In this document: positions 10,505-22,816 of the stretch, in pieces
Layout: the number at the start of each line of letters is the position of its first letter
Position numbering within the stretch: the first letter of the stretch is position 1
Origin: Silene conica
Lineage: Eukaryota; Streptophyta; Magnoliopsida; Caryophyllales; Caryophyllaceae
DNA length: 64,000 nucleotides
Assembly (NCBI GenBank): GCA_029255685.2
Contig: CM055315.2
Coordinates: 71,515,681 to 71,579,680, forward strand
Reading direction: 5' to 3'
Program-made: the position numbers and the translations under genes
Notes under the pieces: generated by a model
Databases searched by the model: none
What the model saw: the letters and a program-made list of their open reading frames with translations, nothing else
What the model was told of the DNA's origin: nothing

Positions 10505-10640
10505 TTAATGAGCGTCTCACTTTAATGTCAGGTTACCTGTGGGTAAAACCTTAATCCAAGTTACTTTGTTCTCTTTAATGAGTGTTTCATTTTAATGTCA
10601 GGTTACCTGTGGGTAAAACCTTAATACACGTTACTCTACC
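10505..10640. repeat. Two tandem copies of a 70-bp unit
   Basis: AATGAGCGTCTCAC at 10507 recurs as AATGAGTGTTTCAT at 10577, and GGTTACCTGTGGGTAAAACC occurs at 10531 and 10601. It lies in the untranslated leader of element A. Confidence 0.85.
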
Positions 10641-10977
10641 CCATTAGATGCTTAGTCGGATATTCACTACATAATTTGAGTCAATTGTGGTGATCCTCAA
10701 CCTAATGCGAATATCTAATATGATTCCATTATGAGATTTAATCGCGTACTAGATGAAATCACTGTGGTGAATTTCAACTTGCCATAGTGCGAAGGTCGCT
10801 TTCAATTAATACCAATACCATATATATATATATATACATAATCAGAGTGTATGTTTACAACAATAATATGATGATTTATATTTATTTTAAGAATAATAAC
10901 ATTAATATCATATGAGCATACATAAACAAGCAGGAGATACAATAAATTATAATGCGAGAATGAAACTATTCATGCGG

Positions 10978-11070
10978 GAGATCTTCGATCGAGTGAAACA
11001 TTAGCTCGATCGAGAAAATACACCTCGATCGAGTGAGACATGATACTCGATCGTGTACTCTTCAAGCGAC
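10978..11070. repeat. Cluster of CTCGATCGAG palindromes
   Basis: At least four copies or near copies of CTCGATCGAG or TCGATCGAG lie within 90 bases of the element A leader. Similar palindrome clusters occur in other, unrelated elements of this window. Confidence 0.8.
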
Positions 11071-11197
11071 AGACGAAACGCAGCCAAGCAAAATATCATA
11101 CGAATTGAAATAATTAAATAAGGATGAAGAGACAATCATAATCAAACATATAAATTGAAATAATTCGAATAGAGCAGCGGAAAACAGTCATAGTCAA

Positions 11198-11202
<5 letters not shown>

Positions 11203-11228
<26 letters not shown>
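11203..11228. repeat. AT microsatellite
   Basis: An (AT)n tract in the leader of element A. Shorter ones lie at about 10822-10838 and 4942-4964. Confidence 0.85.
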
Positions 11229-11329
11229 ATCAACCATGGATGAAAATAATAACTTCATAATTAGAACTTTAATTTCATTCAAAAGACATAATTAAAACAT
11301 TAATCAGAACTATAACTACAATCATAATC

Positions 11330-11344
11330 CTGCTCTGTGCCACA
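11330..11344 (-). promoter_or_regulatory. Probable primer binding site of copia element A
   Basis: Just inside the 5' LTR the minus strand reads TGTGGCACAGAGCAGG. It resembles the initiator tRNA-Met site (TGGTATCAGAGC) but with changes, so it is weak or decayed. Confidence 0.5.
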
Positions 11345-11763
11345 TGTAAACTAAAATTAAAGCATCTTGATTGTAGTGGATAATTACTGATAGATATATA
11401 CATGAAATAGCCATTAGGTATGGTGAGGGAATTCTTTGAGAGCAATTAGAAGATGTAACCCTAATGCTTTGCCTTCTCCCGCCTTCCGTATTCCCTAATT
11501 CTCAATTCCTTTACTACGTGTTTTCTCTTTATGAAAATTAGGTTAAAACTACAAACAGGTGTAGCTTAATATATAGGTGGCAGGAGGGGCTTTCATAGAT
11601 AAGTGGGTCTAATATGTTAATGGCCTGTAAACATTAACCCTAATCTACTTATTCTATTACTCTTATTAAAAACCCGAAATATTGTATTTAACCGTTTCTA
11701 ATTAAGGCGACCGACATCAATAATTAGGTCCACATATTAAAGAATTAAATAATAATTCTTACA
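11345..11763 (-). repeat. 5' LTR of copia element A
   Basis: A 419-bp direct repeat of 5263-5681. As the right-hand copy of a minus-strand element it is the 5' LTR and would hold the promoter. Confidence 0.95.
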
Positions 11764-11942
11764 TTATCATGTTGATTTTTTTAAGATAGCCTCCAAATTT
11801 TATATCAAATTGTTGGACTGAAGAAAGGTCACCATTTGACTTAAGGAATTGGCCGATATGATGTAATACTCCACTGAAATAAAGACGTTAATCGGGTGGC
11901 GTGCCTCCTTAGAGAGGTTCACTTATGGGTTTCAATGACTAG

Positions 11943-12935
11943 TGTAATACTACTCAGTTCTGGCCGAGGAGGATTTCATCGAGTAGGGGATACTCGACCG
12001 AATATGTGTAGTACGCGGTCGAGTAAGGTGTACTCGACCGAGTACACGCGTATGTTTTTTAGTTAGGCTTTTAACTGAGTGGTACTCGATTGAGTTTGGC
12101 GATAATCAGTCGAGTAGGACTTACTCAGTCGAGTATTTATGGTACTCGACCGAGTACCCGACTTGATACGTGTTTTCCGCCGAGTTGAATAAGATGATTA
12201 GAGTTATAAATTGTTTTCCGTCAATTTTCCTTTCATTTTCTCAGAACTTAAAATACATCTCTCAAGCTCTCTAATCAACATAATCACCTCCAAGGCAAGA
12301 AGTTAGCATCTCGATCGTCGTTTTTCAATTATTTGCTCGCCAAACAAGTTTGTAAATATTAGATCTTTGTCTTTTTGTTTTTGTAACCCTAGATTGGGTT
12401 GATTTGGGAAAAATGGTAATTTGTTGATAGATATGATTATTATATTTGATTTTTCTTGTTAGGTGGTGAATTTTTTAAAGGAACACTTTTAAAGACCGTG
12501 ATCGTTGTGATAATGAATTGCGAATCAGACAGGGTTTCCCTACTCAGTTACTGTATGTTTGATTATGAGATATGTGATGCATGATATGTTAATTACTGTT
12601 GATTGGTTGATATTGTATATTGGGGTTATTGAGATTGTTTATGAAGCCATTTTTGGGAGATGGTCTTCGTCCCCATGTTCGCCTCTTGTGGCTCAAGTCA
12701 CAAGGGGATGTGCACATTAATGGTCCGGGATTCGCCTGTTGTGATGAGTGGTGTTTTAGGTGGGTAGGTTGTGGTCTCCCACTGACAGTGGGATGTACAC
12801 ATTAATATTCATACTCGTGATTTAATAAAAGTTGTTTGTGCCTTTCTTTGAGATTATACCTCGGGAACCCGAGATATTGACATTTTCATAGGCTAAGGGT
12901 TTTTGGTAAACGCCTCGGGTTATGAGGGTGTTACA
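11943..12935 (+). mobile_element. Solo LTR (plus orientation), gypsy-like family
   Basis: It starts TGTAATAC and ends GAGGGTGTTACA. Its order of blocks (TCGACCGA palindrome cluster, leader-like stretch, TTCCCTACTCAGTTACTGTATG, a GTGCACATTAATGG region, CTCGGG near the end) matches the reverse complement of the solo LTR at 62707-63833. No internal domain or second LTR lies next to it. The word ACTAG precedes it (11938-11942) but recurs only six bases beyond the apparent end (12942-12946), so the target duplication is uncertain. Confidence 0.65.
11960..12165. repeat. Cluster of TACTCGACCGAGTA-type palindromes
   Basis: About ten copies or half-copies of GGTCGAGTA, ACTCGACCGAGTAC or CAGTCGAGTA lie near the 5' end of the solo LTR. 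Confidence 0.85.
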
Positions 12936-13249
12936 ACATGTACTAGTTGGTGCTAGTTGGGGGTGAAGACATGTGTGAGCTAGTGAGTGTCAATATTAAT
13001 TGACATTTACCTTACTTTTTACCTAGCCTCGCTTTTGAGACTTGTATTCATGGGATATATTTTCCCCCTTGACTTGTAGACACTTTATTTGTCTTACATT
13101 ATTTTCACTTATATTATTGTTCGGCCTTGTTACGATGAACTTGTGTTATTTATCAAAGATTTTTCAAATATCAGTATTTTTCCGCTGGATGTTTATTATT
13201 TATTTACCGATATAACATGGAGGTTCATATTGGTTGCCCGAGATAATAT
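12936..13249. other. Non-coding gap between two LTR copies
   Basis: AT-rich sequence. The 63-codon open frame at 13089-13280 has no recognisable product. I see nothing else here. Confidence 0.4.
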
Positions 13250-14060
13250 ATATCAAAGATATCATAATGAAACAAATTAAAAAATGAAGTTTAAATCAAA
13301 ATTACAAATTCCAAATTGTACCAAAATCAAAGTACAACTCAAACTAATGATAAGGTTTAATTTGCTAGACCAAAATAGAAGCTAAAAATGAGAGTCTCGG
13401 TAGCAGCCATCCAATCCCGCATACAAGCTCAACAATCAAACCTGCTCAATCCATTGCTCCTCATTTGTCGGAAATATCAAATGATTCACCACAATTTTGA
13501 AAACAAAGCAAGGGTCAGTCAACTATACAAATAATCATAAGAAAATCAGTAAAAGCAACCAAACAATTATGTATTAGTCATCATTCCCCAAACCTCGAGA
13601 AACAATGTTTGAAGCGCAACCCGGACACGACTAGACATCGCAACACGTAGCCCTGTCAGGTTACCCATCGCAACAGATAATCCACACCATCATTGAGAGA
13701 CCACGACTTAGACATTAAAATTCCTCTCATGGCAATGAGCGAACCCAGATCATTAATCTGCACACCCGCTTGTGAAGGGAGTCACAAGAGGTGAACATTA
13801 AGTCCATTCCTTGCTTCATAACATCACAAAACCACAATATACAATAATGCAATATTAATCCAAAAATCATAAACATATAAAGTATCACGTCTCTCATAGT
13901 CAATCATACAGTAACTGAGGAGGGAAAACCCTACCTGATTAGTAACCACAAACACAACATTAAAGCCTTTAGAAGTGTTCTTCTACAAAATCACCACCTA
14001 ACAATGGACAATCAAATCATAATAATCATAATCTATCAACAAATCACTCTTTTCCCCTAA
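13250..14060 (-). repeat. Partial LTR (minus orientation) of the solo-LTR family
   Basis: On the minus strand it shares blocks with 11943-12935: a GGTGGTGATTTTGTAG-like stretch near the start, AGGGTTTTCCCTCCTCAGTTACTGTATG (13899-13926), and the CTCTTGTGACTCCCTTCAC and ATCTGGGTTCGCTC region (13735-13800). Its outer ends are missing or too diverged, and the CACTA-like repeats begin directly after it. Boundaries are approximate. Confidence 0.55.
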
Positions 14061-14084
14061 AAACAACAAAAAAAAATACGAAGT

Positions 14085-14580
14085 ACTGACCGAATTACTG
14101 ACGGATTTTATAGTCCGTCAAATGTCTCGCTTTACTGACCTATTACTGACGGATATTCTGCTAGAAATGTTTTCTGACGGATAAGCCGTCACAAATCCGT
14201 CGACATAAAACAAAAATGGCAGTCCGCGAATTGTTGGGAGTTAGTTCTGATGGATAGTTCGTCAGAAACTTCTGGTCAAAGTTTCCTGACGGATTTTCCG
14301 TCCGGACTATCTCCAAAACAATTAATTTTTTAAGTGTTTTGAGGAAATATCCATCAGAAATACAATTCATATAAATTGACAAAAGCCTGACTTTTCTGTA
14401 AAGTTGGACTTGTATCCTAACGGATTATCTGTAAGGAACCTTTAATAATTAAATCCTGACGGATTATCCGCCAAGAATATTAAATATTTAAAAATTCCTG
14501 ACTGATTATCCGTCAGAATTGAATTATTAAAGCTTCATGACGGATTATCTGTCAGGATATTTTTAAAAGCTTCTGGAAAT
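14085..14580. repeat. Array of CTGACGGAT...ATCCGTCAG palindromes, CACTA-like subterminal region
   Basis: About nine copies or variants of CTGACGGATTATCCGTCAG start near 14099, 14147, 14171, 14247, 14286, 14417, 14456, 14499 and 14538. Many plant CACTA transposons have such subterminal repeats that bind their transposase. The terminal CACTA motif itself was not found, so this is a remnant or the end was overwritten. Confidence 0.6.
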
Positions 14581-14907
14581 TAGCTTCATCGTTCATCCTT
14601 TCATTTCGTTTTCCCCTAATTTTTTCGCACTCTTTATCCTCTCCTCTCAAAATCCGTTTTTTCTACTCTAACAATCCCACCACCGTGACAACCACCACCA
14701 CCATACCAACGCCACATTGCATAATAAGTAATGTATTTATATTTTTTCATTGATTTGTAGTTTTATTTTCGTTTTGTTTCAATTCATTTCTGATTTTTTT
14801 GTATTTCGCAGTGTGACAACCATCACCACCGTGACAACCACCACCACTTCCGCCGTCACCACCACCTTGCAAAATTAATTAGGTAATTTTGTATCTTTAT
14901 TACTTAA
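14581..14907 (+). other. CAC-rich stretch with possible untranslated exon and intron
   Basis: Two blocks rich in CCACCACC and GTGACAACC (14680-14725 and 14813-14872) flank a T-rich stretch that could be an intron (GTAATG near 14730, TTTCGCAG at 14804-14811). It may be the leader of the CACTA-like element's gene. No coding frame follows before the Helitron-like end at 14908. Confidence 0.35.
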
Positions 14908-14936
14908 CTAGTGTAACACCCGTGAAAAATCACGGG
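14908..14936 (-). other. Helitron 3' terminus: hairpin plus CTAG
   Basis: A 6-bp GC-rich stem with a 6-base loop stands eight bases before CTAG, the standard arrangement for Helitron 3' ends. The host base beyond is T on the minus strand. Confidence 0.65.
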
Positions 14937-17391
14937 GTTGCGTACACTTACTTCTAAAGATGACATATACTTCGTATAAACTTTATTTATTATTTAGATA
15001 AATAAGCTATTTATTCGAACATTTGTACTTTTTAAAAATAAAAAAGAAATAATATAATATCATTGTATATATTTAAATATATACGGAAATTATAACATTC
15101 AAGTTTGAGAACTTTAAGCTATGTAAGTACACATAATAATATTAATAAGAGTAACAATTGTAAGACATGTTTAAAATGAAACAATTAAGACATAGTTAAA
15201 AAAAGGAAATTATAACATATAAATTTAAGTAATTTAAGACATTTAAATTATATGTAAAAACTAAAACTAAAACAAGTAAGTTTTATATATTACAAAAAAA
15301 TGAAAATAATATAAAAATCGATTCTAACAAATCTTTTCATAATGAATACGTAAATAAAAAAAATAAAAGATATAATAATTTTTGTGATATACTCGTAGCA
15401 TAATACCGTACTAACTACCTATAATATAAGAAAATAGAATAGTATACTCCTCATTGATATGTATACCAAGAAGACTCGACTTCCTCTATTAGCTATGGTC
15501 TATAAATATCATTATTGATCGTTGCGTGATTGGAGTTGTTTTAATCAACCCAACTCTTATTTGGTTTTTAATGATATAATTATTATTAACATTAAGTTTT
15601 ATGATATACTCCGTATGTAGGATATAATTCTTTTCTTAATCATAATATGAATTTATTGCTTATTATGTAATTAGATAGTTCGTAAAAATTGAAGATTCTA
15701 ATATCCCTTGAAAAAACCTTCTCTTGTGTCCACTCTCTGAAGAAAAATATTCTCACTGGTCCCTCATTTGATTTATCTTTTTTATTATTTTTTAAAATGA
15801 AATAAGCCACGCACAAACAAAGTAAACGATGTGTATGAGATTTCTTTAATTATACCCTTTATCATACCTAAATTTTTGTAATTACTTTTGGTTAGTTGCA
15901 CATGTGACCGTCGTAGAGTAGAATTTGTATTAGGATAAGTATAACAACTTTTAATGGTGATATTTTTTTATCTTATACTCCGTATTTATTATCTACTAAA
16001 TTGCATGATATTCGTATGGATTAGAGATTCAATGCTTGTGACAGTCGAAGAAGTATACATGTGATGATGGAAGAGAGTTCTCCGTAACTCCTCTTAAGTT
16101 CATTTTTCAATTGAGTATTTCATAAATTTTAAACTTAATCTTAATTGCATAATTAAAAGGAGGACGAAAAAAAGACTTTCATAAAGATTGCCGTATGTAA
16201 TAACATGAGTCCAATAGTCCATTAAATACTAAATAGTATCAAATGTATGTCGATAGGTTTGTGAGTACATGTCTCCAAATTATGAAATTACTCATAGTAT
16301 GTAACTTTATAATGTTCTATGGTCTAACTCGTACCATGTTTTGTAGACGATCAAAAAAGGATCAAAAGCAAAGTATAAGTTTAATTACCCTAACGGATTG
16401 CTCTATAAATGTATTTAACTTGCGTCCCAACTCGTACTATTCTGACTAAACCGGTGAAAAAAAGATCAAAAGCGACGTAAGACCAATTATATATCTTAAC
16501 AAATTTCCATCATGGTTGGTACTCCGTAACTCCATTAGTCAACTAATTTTTTTGCTAATGGCATGAATCATGATAACCACTTTCAAAATAACATAGCATT
16601 TACAACATATCTAGTGATTCTTGTATCGTAGAAATCAATACCAACACACAAAACTTAAGCTTTAATATTGTAATTAAGCAAGATACTCGACAAAATATAA
16701 GACGAAGTCAAAAAGTGTCAATAGATTTATTGTATGTAACTTTGGTATAAAATGTCAATTAACGTAGAACTTACAAAAATAATGGACGACAAATTAAAAT
16801 TGCATAATAGTTAGTAAAGCAGACTATTAGACCTAATTTGTAGTGCTTTACATCAAATTGTTAATTTAACCGTTTTCTTTTTTGAAAATACACAAACAAA
16901 GAGTATCAAATGTCAAATATATATCAAAGAAAATTTTAAGCAGATTCTACTAAAAACAAAAAACAGAAAACAGAAGATACAAACAAAATTTTAACATCAA
17001 TTGAATTCGCGGATAAATGAAAAAAAATATAAAACAAAAAAAAGTAATATTAGGTAATAATGTGATCTATGCAAGAACATCAATGTATATGATTTAAAAG
17101 TCATACAAAAATGTCATACTACATTTCAATCTCGGTATTCTTAATACTCAAATAGTAGAATCAAACATGAAGCGAGTCGGCGTAGTTATAACCTGCAAAA
17201 AAGAAATTACTTGTAAGATTATTGTTCAAAAAAATTGCAAAATGAGAAATTACTTATAATATTATCGTTCAAAAAAATATAAGCACATATATATTAATCT
17301 ACATTAAAGAGAACATGAAGCAAACTAAATTCTTAACGGGGCAACAACTAAAACAACAATATAGGTTACGTAAATCTCAGAAATTATGTAT
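14937..17391. other. AT-rich non-coding DNA (left Helitron interior)
   Basis: No open frame with a family signature, no LTR and no long inverted repeat was seen. TACTCCGTA-like words recur (for example near 15608, 15979 and 16519). A 68-codon frame at 16243-16449 has no recognisable features. Confidence 0.5.
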
Positions 17392-17396
17392 GATAT

Positions 17397-17573
17397 TAAT
17401 AGTCTAGCATATAAGCATATAGCATAACATTTTGTATTACGTAAGGCCCATGTATGAGAAACGTTGTCTTGGGCCGTATACAACCCTAGCATGCATGGTT
17501 ACTACTATTTACTTTATATTAAAATCAATAATACAAAGAAGGGAGAAGGTTGTTATCCTATTGTGTTTTAACA
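17397..17573 (+). repeat. 5' LTR of the Ale-type element (177 bp)
   Basis: It starts TAATAGTCTAGC and ends GTTTTAACA. The first two bases are TA and not the usual TG; the start is fixed by the adjacent GATAT duplication and by the 3' copy. Confidence 0.93.
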
Positions 17574-17585
17574 TGGTATCAGGAA
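17574..17585 (+). promoter_or_regulatory. Primer binding site, initiator tRNA-Met type
   Basis: TGGTATCAGGAA directly follows the 5' LTR. It matches the plant initiator-Met primer site TGGTATCAGAGC in its first nine bases. Confidence 0.85.
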
Positions 17586-17631
17586 ACAAAACATAATTAA
17601 AATCTTAAATTCAAAAACGCTAGCCGTCGTT

Positions 17632-18911
17632 ATGACGAACGGCGAAGTGTCAACTACGAAAATCGATTCTTCGTCCCCATACTATCTTGGTCCGCAAGAC
17701 AAACCCGGTGATTCGATCACCTCCATCCGACTCACCCCTGAAAATTTTAATGAATGGTCTCACGATGTCCGTATTGCGCTAAAGTCGCGTCGGAAGTATG
17801 TTTTTGTTAATGGCACGATTAATGAACCGAAACCGCCGTGCACCGATGATGACTGGGAAACGATTCACTCAATTTTGGTCTCATGGTTGTCCAACGTTAT
17901 TTCGCCAGAGGTTAAATCCCTGCTTCCCAAATTCGAGAATGCAAAGCAGCTGTGGGACGCATTACGAGAGCGTTTTGGTGTCATGGATGGGTCCCGCATC
18001 CAGCAGCTCATCGGCGGTCTTCGGGATTGCCGTCAAACCGAAGGTATGTCCATTACGGTTTACTATGGTACCTTGTGTCAAATATGGGATGAACTCGATA
18101 AACACCAATCGATAATAGATTGTAAGTGCTGTGTGAACTGTACGAGTGCTACACAACATATTGCACGGCGTGAATCCGAACGCCTGCACTCTTTCTTACT
18201 CGGTTTACTCCCACTACCATATTCATCCCTTCGCTCCGTTATACTCGCCCAAACACCCCTTCCCACGGTGGCTAGGGCCTTCCATATGTTATGTCAGGAA
18301 GAGAGGGTCCGTGGTCTGGGTGTTGTGTCTGAACCCAAACCTGAAATTGCTAGCTTTAACGTTCACAGTGCTAGCCGGTCTTCTATTAAGCCGTCTTTTC
18401 AACTCACGCGGACTGAACGTCAGAAACTTCACTGTACTCATTGTAATCGGAACGGTCATGATCGAAACATGTGTTTTGATCTACTTGCAAAGATACCTGA
18501 CTGGTATCATGATCTTAAAAACTCAAGAAGAGGTTCGGGTCGTGGTTCGACGCACCGCGGACGTGGGGGTGGTCGTGGAAACAGTAGTAGTGAACGGGTT
18601 CTAGTGGAAGGGCAGAATAATTCTAATGATGGGAATGCAGTCTCGTCCAATAATGCAGTTCATACTACTCCGGATCCGCCTCACGCTAATTCCGCCTCCA
18701 TGGTAAATGTGTTTGGCACTCCTAGTCATGACAATTCCGGTAAGTGGCTAATCGATACGGGTTGCTCCCATCATGTCACTGGTAATTTTATGTTACTTAC
18801 CGATGTCAAAACGATTCCGAGTCGCATTGTTGGTCTACCCGACGGGTCGAAAATCTCTGCCTCTTATGTGGGCAGTGTATTTGTCACTCCTACAATTACA
18901 TTGAACCCGGT
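17632..18911 (+). pseudogene. Ale-type element: Gag and start of protease
   Basis: The open frame starts at ATG 17632, just after the primer site. Residues about 20-220 form the copia Gag core (LTPENFNEWSHDVRIALKSR, QLWDALRERFGV, LDKHQ, FLLGL). A CCHC knuckle lies at residues 268-281 (CTHCNRNGHDRNMC; the His and last Cys are in place). A Gly/Arg/Ser-rich stretch follows, then the protease site WLIDTG with D375. The Sirevirus inserted at 18912 cuts the frame; the 10 residues beyond come from its LTR. Gag would assemble particles and the protease would mature them. Confidence 0.92.
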
Positions 18912-20395
18912 TGTTGAACCATATATTCAAATATATATATAGTATATATGTTTATGTTTTGATAATGACAAGTCTAGCTATTTATATATTATATACTCGT
19001 ATGTATAATCGTGTGCTAAGTGTACAGAACATTAGTAACAAGATCTAATCAATCAAGTATAAAAGATTCAAGCATGTTAGTCAATGAATTGACTAAGTCG
19101 AAGACTGATAGAAGATCACAAGCGCGCATAATGAGCTAAAGTTATACTTATCAACTATAGCTTTAGTACAAGTTTGGTTCAAGTTATAGCTCGTAGCTAT
19201 AACTCTATATCTATGAAGAAATGATCGAAATATATGTGTTTTGATGAAACGATTGTTTCCAAATTAGTGTCGTGTACAAACTAGTGTTTAATTGGTATTC
19301 TATTCTAAATATGGAATTGTTAATCTTGATAGGATTATATAAAATATCTTTTAGTTAAATAAGGAATAAATAATTGTCTTATGAGATAATTATTTATTAC
19401 TAAAATAAACTAAGGATTTTTATATGATCTTAATTGTCAAATAATATAATCGAAAATATAGTTTGTTACGACTTTGGGAAACGTGTAACATGTCACGATT
19501 ACCATAATTCGTATAGGATTAAATTAAGTAAATATTATGTATTTATTTAATATCCTAAACAAACTAAGATTATATTGTGATAATATATTTTATTATCTTT
19601 GACATAGTTTAGGAAGTTGTTTTAATAAGGATACTAGTTGTTTATTATATAAAGATCTTTCCTAAATATGAATTAGGAAATTGATTCCTTATATAATACT
19701 TATAGTATATTATTAAATCTTTCCTAAATATATTAAGATTAGGTTTAAGGTAGTATTACTAAAAGACTAGTATTCTAGTTTTAGTAATATTCCTAAATCA
19801 TCTAGGGTTTAAATTACCTAGATACATATTCTATATAAATAGACTACCTATGACACACTAAGACACACGAAACACACACACATATTCACACAAATCAAGA
19901 GAGAGAACCGCCAATCATCTACTTCAATATTCGAGCTTTTCATTGTCATATTCGATTCAAGATTCAAGTGCTCAAGCATTGATCTTATTCATTCAAGATT
20001 GTGACACCAAGAAAACAATGAAGACTTTATCTTATTAACGTAAGATAGAACGAGTATTTAGCGGTACTCATTGTAAGACAAATATTTAACGGTATTTGTC
20101 GTAGCTAGATATTTAACGGTATCTAGATAGAGTTGTGACTAACATCAAAGTCGCACAAGTAGGGTTGATAAAATTGTAATCCAGAGTTGGTACTAATTTT
20201 ATTAATCGAGAATAGTGGACGTAGGTCTCAAAGTGTGAGACTGAACCACTTCAAAAATATTGTGTCTCTCTTTATTATTTGTTCTACTCAAAGATCATCA
20301 TACACCCATACACACATCGAAGAAGATTTAAAAAGAAGGCATACTCAATTCAACCCCCCCCCCTTCTTGAGTATATTACATCAATAGACTCTTCA
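18912..20395 (+). repeat. 5' LTR of the Sirevirus-type element
   Basis: A 1,484-bp copy with a TATA box at 19832-19840 (TATATAAAT). A perfect palindrome AGTTATAGCT/AGCTATAACT with a 3-base spacer lies at 19182-19204. It ends next to a C run and TTCTTGAGTATATTACATC. Confidence 0.95.
19832..19840 (+). promoter_or_regulatory. Probable TATA box of the Sirevirus 5' LTR
   Basis: TATATAAAT lies about 560 bases before the LTR end. The 3' LTR has GATATAAAT at the same place (29847-29855), the only substitution I saw between the two copies. Confidence 0.6.
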
Positions 20396-20397
20396 AT

Positions 20398-20409
20398 TGG
20401 TATCAGAGC
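20398..20409 (+). promoter_or_regulatory. Primer binding site, initiator tRNA-Met
   Basis: TGGTATCAGAGC starts two bases after the 5' LTR, an exact match to the usual plant initiator-Met site. Confidence 0.92.
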
Positions 20410-20482
20410 CTCGTGCTCTTGATCGCCTAGCCGCGTGAGTTTTGATCCTTCTATTGATTCCATATTATATACTCTTTCATCA

Positions 20483-22816
20483 ATGGATTTCAAGCATCTC
20501 AAGTGCCCTATCTTCGATGGCAAAAACTACAGTCTATGGAAGAATATGATGACTCATTACATCAAGGGATGTGATTGGGAATGTTGGAAGATCATCCAAA
20601 CTGGACCAAAGAAGATCTTGGTCGCCGCCGCCAATGGAACAACCTATGAAAAGATGGAAAGCGATTATGTGGAAAGTGACTACAAAATTGCAGAGAAAAA
20701 CTCTAAGGCCATGAGCCTCCTACAGAACGGTATGATAACCTCAGAATTTGATAGATTCTCATCTTGTAGTTCCGCTAAGGAAATATGGGATAGTCTCGAA
20801 CTTGCTTATGAAGGAACATCCGCAGTCAGGAAACATCGTATAGACTTGCTCGTTCAAAGATATGAACTTTTCAATATGGAAAAGAATGAATCTATTGATA
20901 GCATGTCTGCACGATTTTCTTGTATTATTAATGAACTGCGGAACCTTGGCAGAAAGATCGATTCTGAAGATATCATTCGAAAAATTCTTAGGAGTCTCAC
21001 CAAAAAATGGCAACCTAAGGTCACGGCCATAGAGGAAGCACGTGATCTATCTAAGATTACTTACCAAGAGTTGATTGGATCCTTAATGGCACACGAGATC
21101 ATACTAAATAAAGACGATGATGATTCTAAAGGGAAAGGAGTCGCCCTACAAGCCTCCACAAGCGAAGTATGCGAAGAAGAACTTGAGGACGAAACAGTTC
21201 TATTCGCAAGACGATTTAAGAAAGCATTTTTCAAGGGTAGATACAAAAACCCTAACAACAAAACGGTCGATAAAAAGAAAACTGACACCAAACAAACATT
21301 CTTCAAAAGAGGATGTTTTAAGTGTGGTCAACAAGATCATATGATCAAGGATTGTCCAAGCTGGGACAAAATCAAAGACAAGTCAAAAAGAGAAAAGACC
21401 AAAACAGAGTTCAAGAAAGTAATGCTTGCTTCATGCTGGGGAGAATTAGAATCTGAGGATGACGAGGACTCAGAAGAAGAAGATGTAGCACACTTGTGCC
21501 TAAGCAACGTCAGCCTAGATCTAATCTCAGACAACAATGATGAAGATGAAGCATCTCATATGTGTCTCCTTGGAGAATCCGACTCAGACGATGACGACGA
21601 TGAAGAGGTAAATTTTCTTCAACTCAAAAGTCAAGTTAAGAATTTATCTAAGGCTATGTTAATCAAATACTTTGAGAAAACCCTAGACCAATGTCATGAG
21701 CAAATCCTTGAATTAGATGAATTGAAGGAACAGATCCTCGATATTGCTGAGGAAAATCAACTTCTGAAAGCCTAAGCTAAGAAACTGAAATCCAAAATAA
21801 GCATTGAAGCAAATGCTAAATTGGAAACAATTATGTCTGAGAAAAAGGTTCTTGAGTCTAAAGTTATAGCTAATGAAGCTATAACCTCAAAACTGAAACT
21901 CAACATCAAAGAGCTTCAATCTAAAGTTATAGCTAATGAAGCTATAACTTCAGATTTGAGAAAGGCTAATGAGCTTCTAAAGTCCAAATCTTCGATTATG
22001 GTCGAAGATGAGACTCATCTAGAAGAAGTTGAGATCCTCGAAAGCAAGATTATGGATCTAGAATTCAATCTATCTAAAATCAAGAAGGAACATGCCAAAA
22101 TTGTGTCCGACTTTCATAAAGACATTCAAAACCTAAAAGAGTCTAACAACACTGACCACAGTGAATGTAAGAAAGAGATAGACTCCCTAAAAGACCTCCT
22201 TCTTCATGCTCAGAAGGTTCACGACAAATGGGAAGGAAGCACTAACGTTCTAAACTTCCTAACTGAACAATCCGACAACAACACGAAGATGGGGTTAGGA
22301 CACGAGTGTTATGGAAGAAGGGATCACTCAAAGTGTAAGCAAAGCCCAACAGACAGAGACTTTAGAAGAAGAAAATATGCCGACCTTCCTGAGTATTTAA
22401 TATGCACTTATTGTGGCCATACTGGACACCTCCGAGAAAACCGTGTAAAACACGCACAAGATTTTAAAACCGGAGTCAAGTTTGTTAAATCCTTAGGAAT
22501 TCCAAACGACACTATTTCTGTCTCTGATGGTGATGATAAAACTGAGGAAAGAAACATTGACCACAGATGGTTCTATGACATGACATTTGATTACGAAGAA
22601 AAGAAAAATAGAACCAAACAAACTCCTCAACAAGCAACACACAAAAAATGGTCACCCAGAGTCCAAACTAAGACATACACAAGAACATCAAAACCCAACT
22701 ACTACCAATATAGAAAGACCTATGTAAGACAAGTCTGGGTTAAAAAGGAAGATGTATTTGTGATTACTAACAACAAAGGACCCAAGTATGCTTGGGTACC
22801 TAAATCATGTCTTTGA
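20483..22816 (+). pseudogene. Sirevirus Gag, one in-frame stop
   Basis: ATG 20483 starts MDFKHLKCPIFDGKNY, typical of this Gag family; the open frame extends 48 bases further up without an ATG. The Gag core is followed by a CCHC knuckle (CFKCGQQDHMIKDC, from 21314), acidic Asp/Glu-rich stretches, a TAA at 21773-21775, then in the same frame a Lys/Glu/Leu-rich coiled coil (about 21776-22200), a second knuckle-like CTYCGHTGHLREN (about 22406, last Cys missing) and KYAWVPKSCL at the end. A 63-bp duplication in the coiled coil repeats VIANEAIT. The frame ends at 22816, overlapping pol by ten bases. Confidence 0.88.

Larger units (their letters stand above)
5263..11763 (-). mobile_element. Copia element A: full-length, coding-dead Ty1/copia retrotransposon
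   Basis: Two 419-bp LTRs (5263-5681 and 11345-11763), each starting TGTAA and ending TTACA, enclose a minus-strand gag-pol. The target duplication TTATC is perfect (5258-5262 and 11764-11768). Domain order on the minus strand is gag, protease, integrase, reverse transcriptase, RNase H, which defines Ty1/copia. All parts are recognisable but broken by stops and frameshifts. The LTRs differ at many positions, so this is older than the elements of the nest further right. I do not assign a lineage. Confidence 0.95.

Noticed and set aside
12936-12946. ACTAG as target duplication of the solo LTR at 11943-12935
   Set aside because: The right-hand copy is six bases away from the apparent LTR end, so I do not claim it.
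18146-18604. A 152-codon plus-strand frame
   Set aside because: Out-of-frame shadow of the Ale-type Gag.
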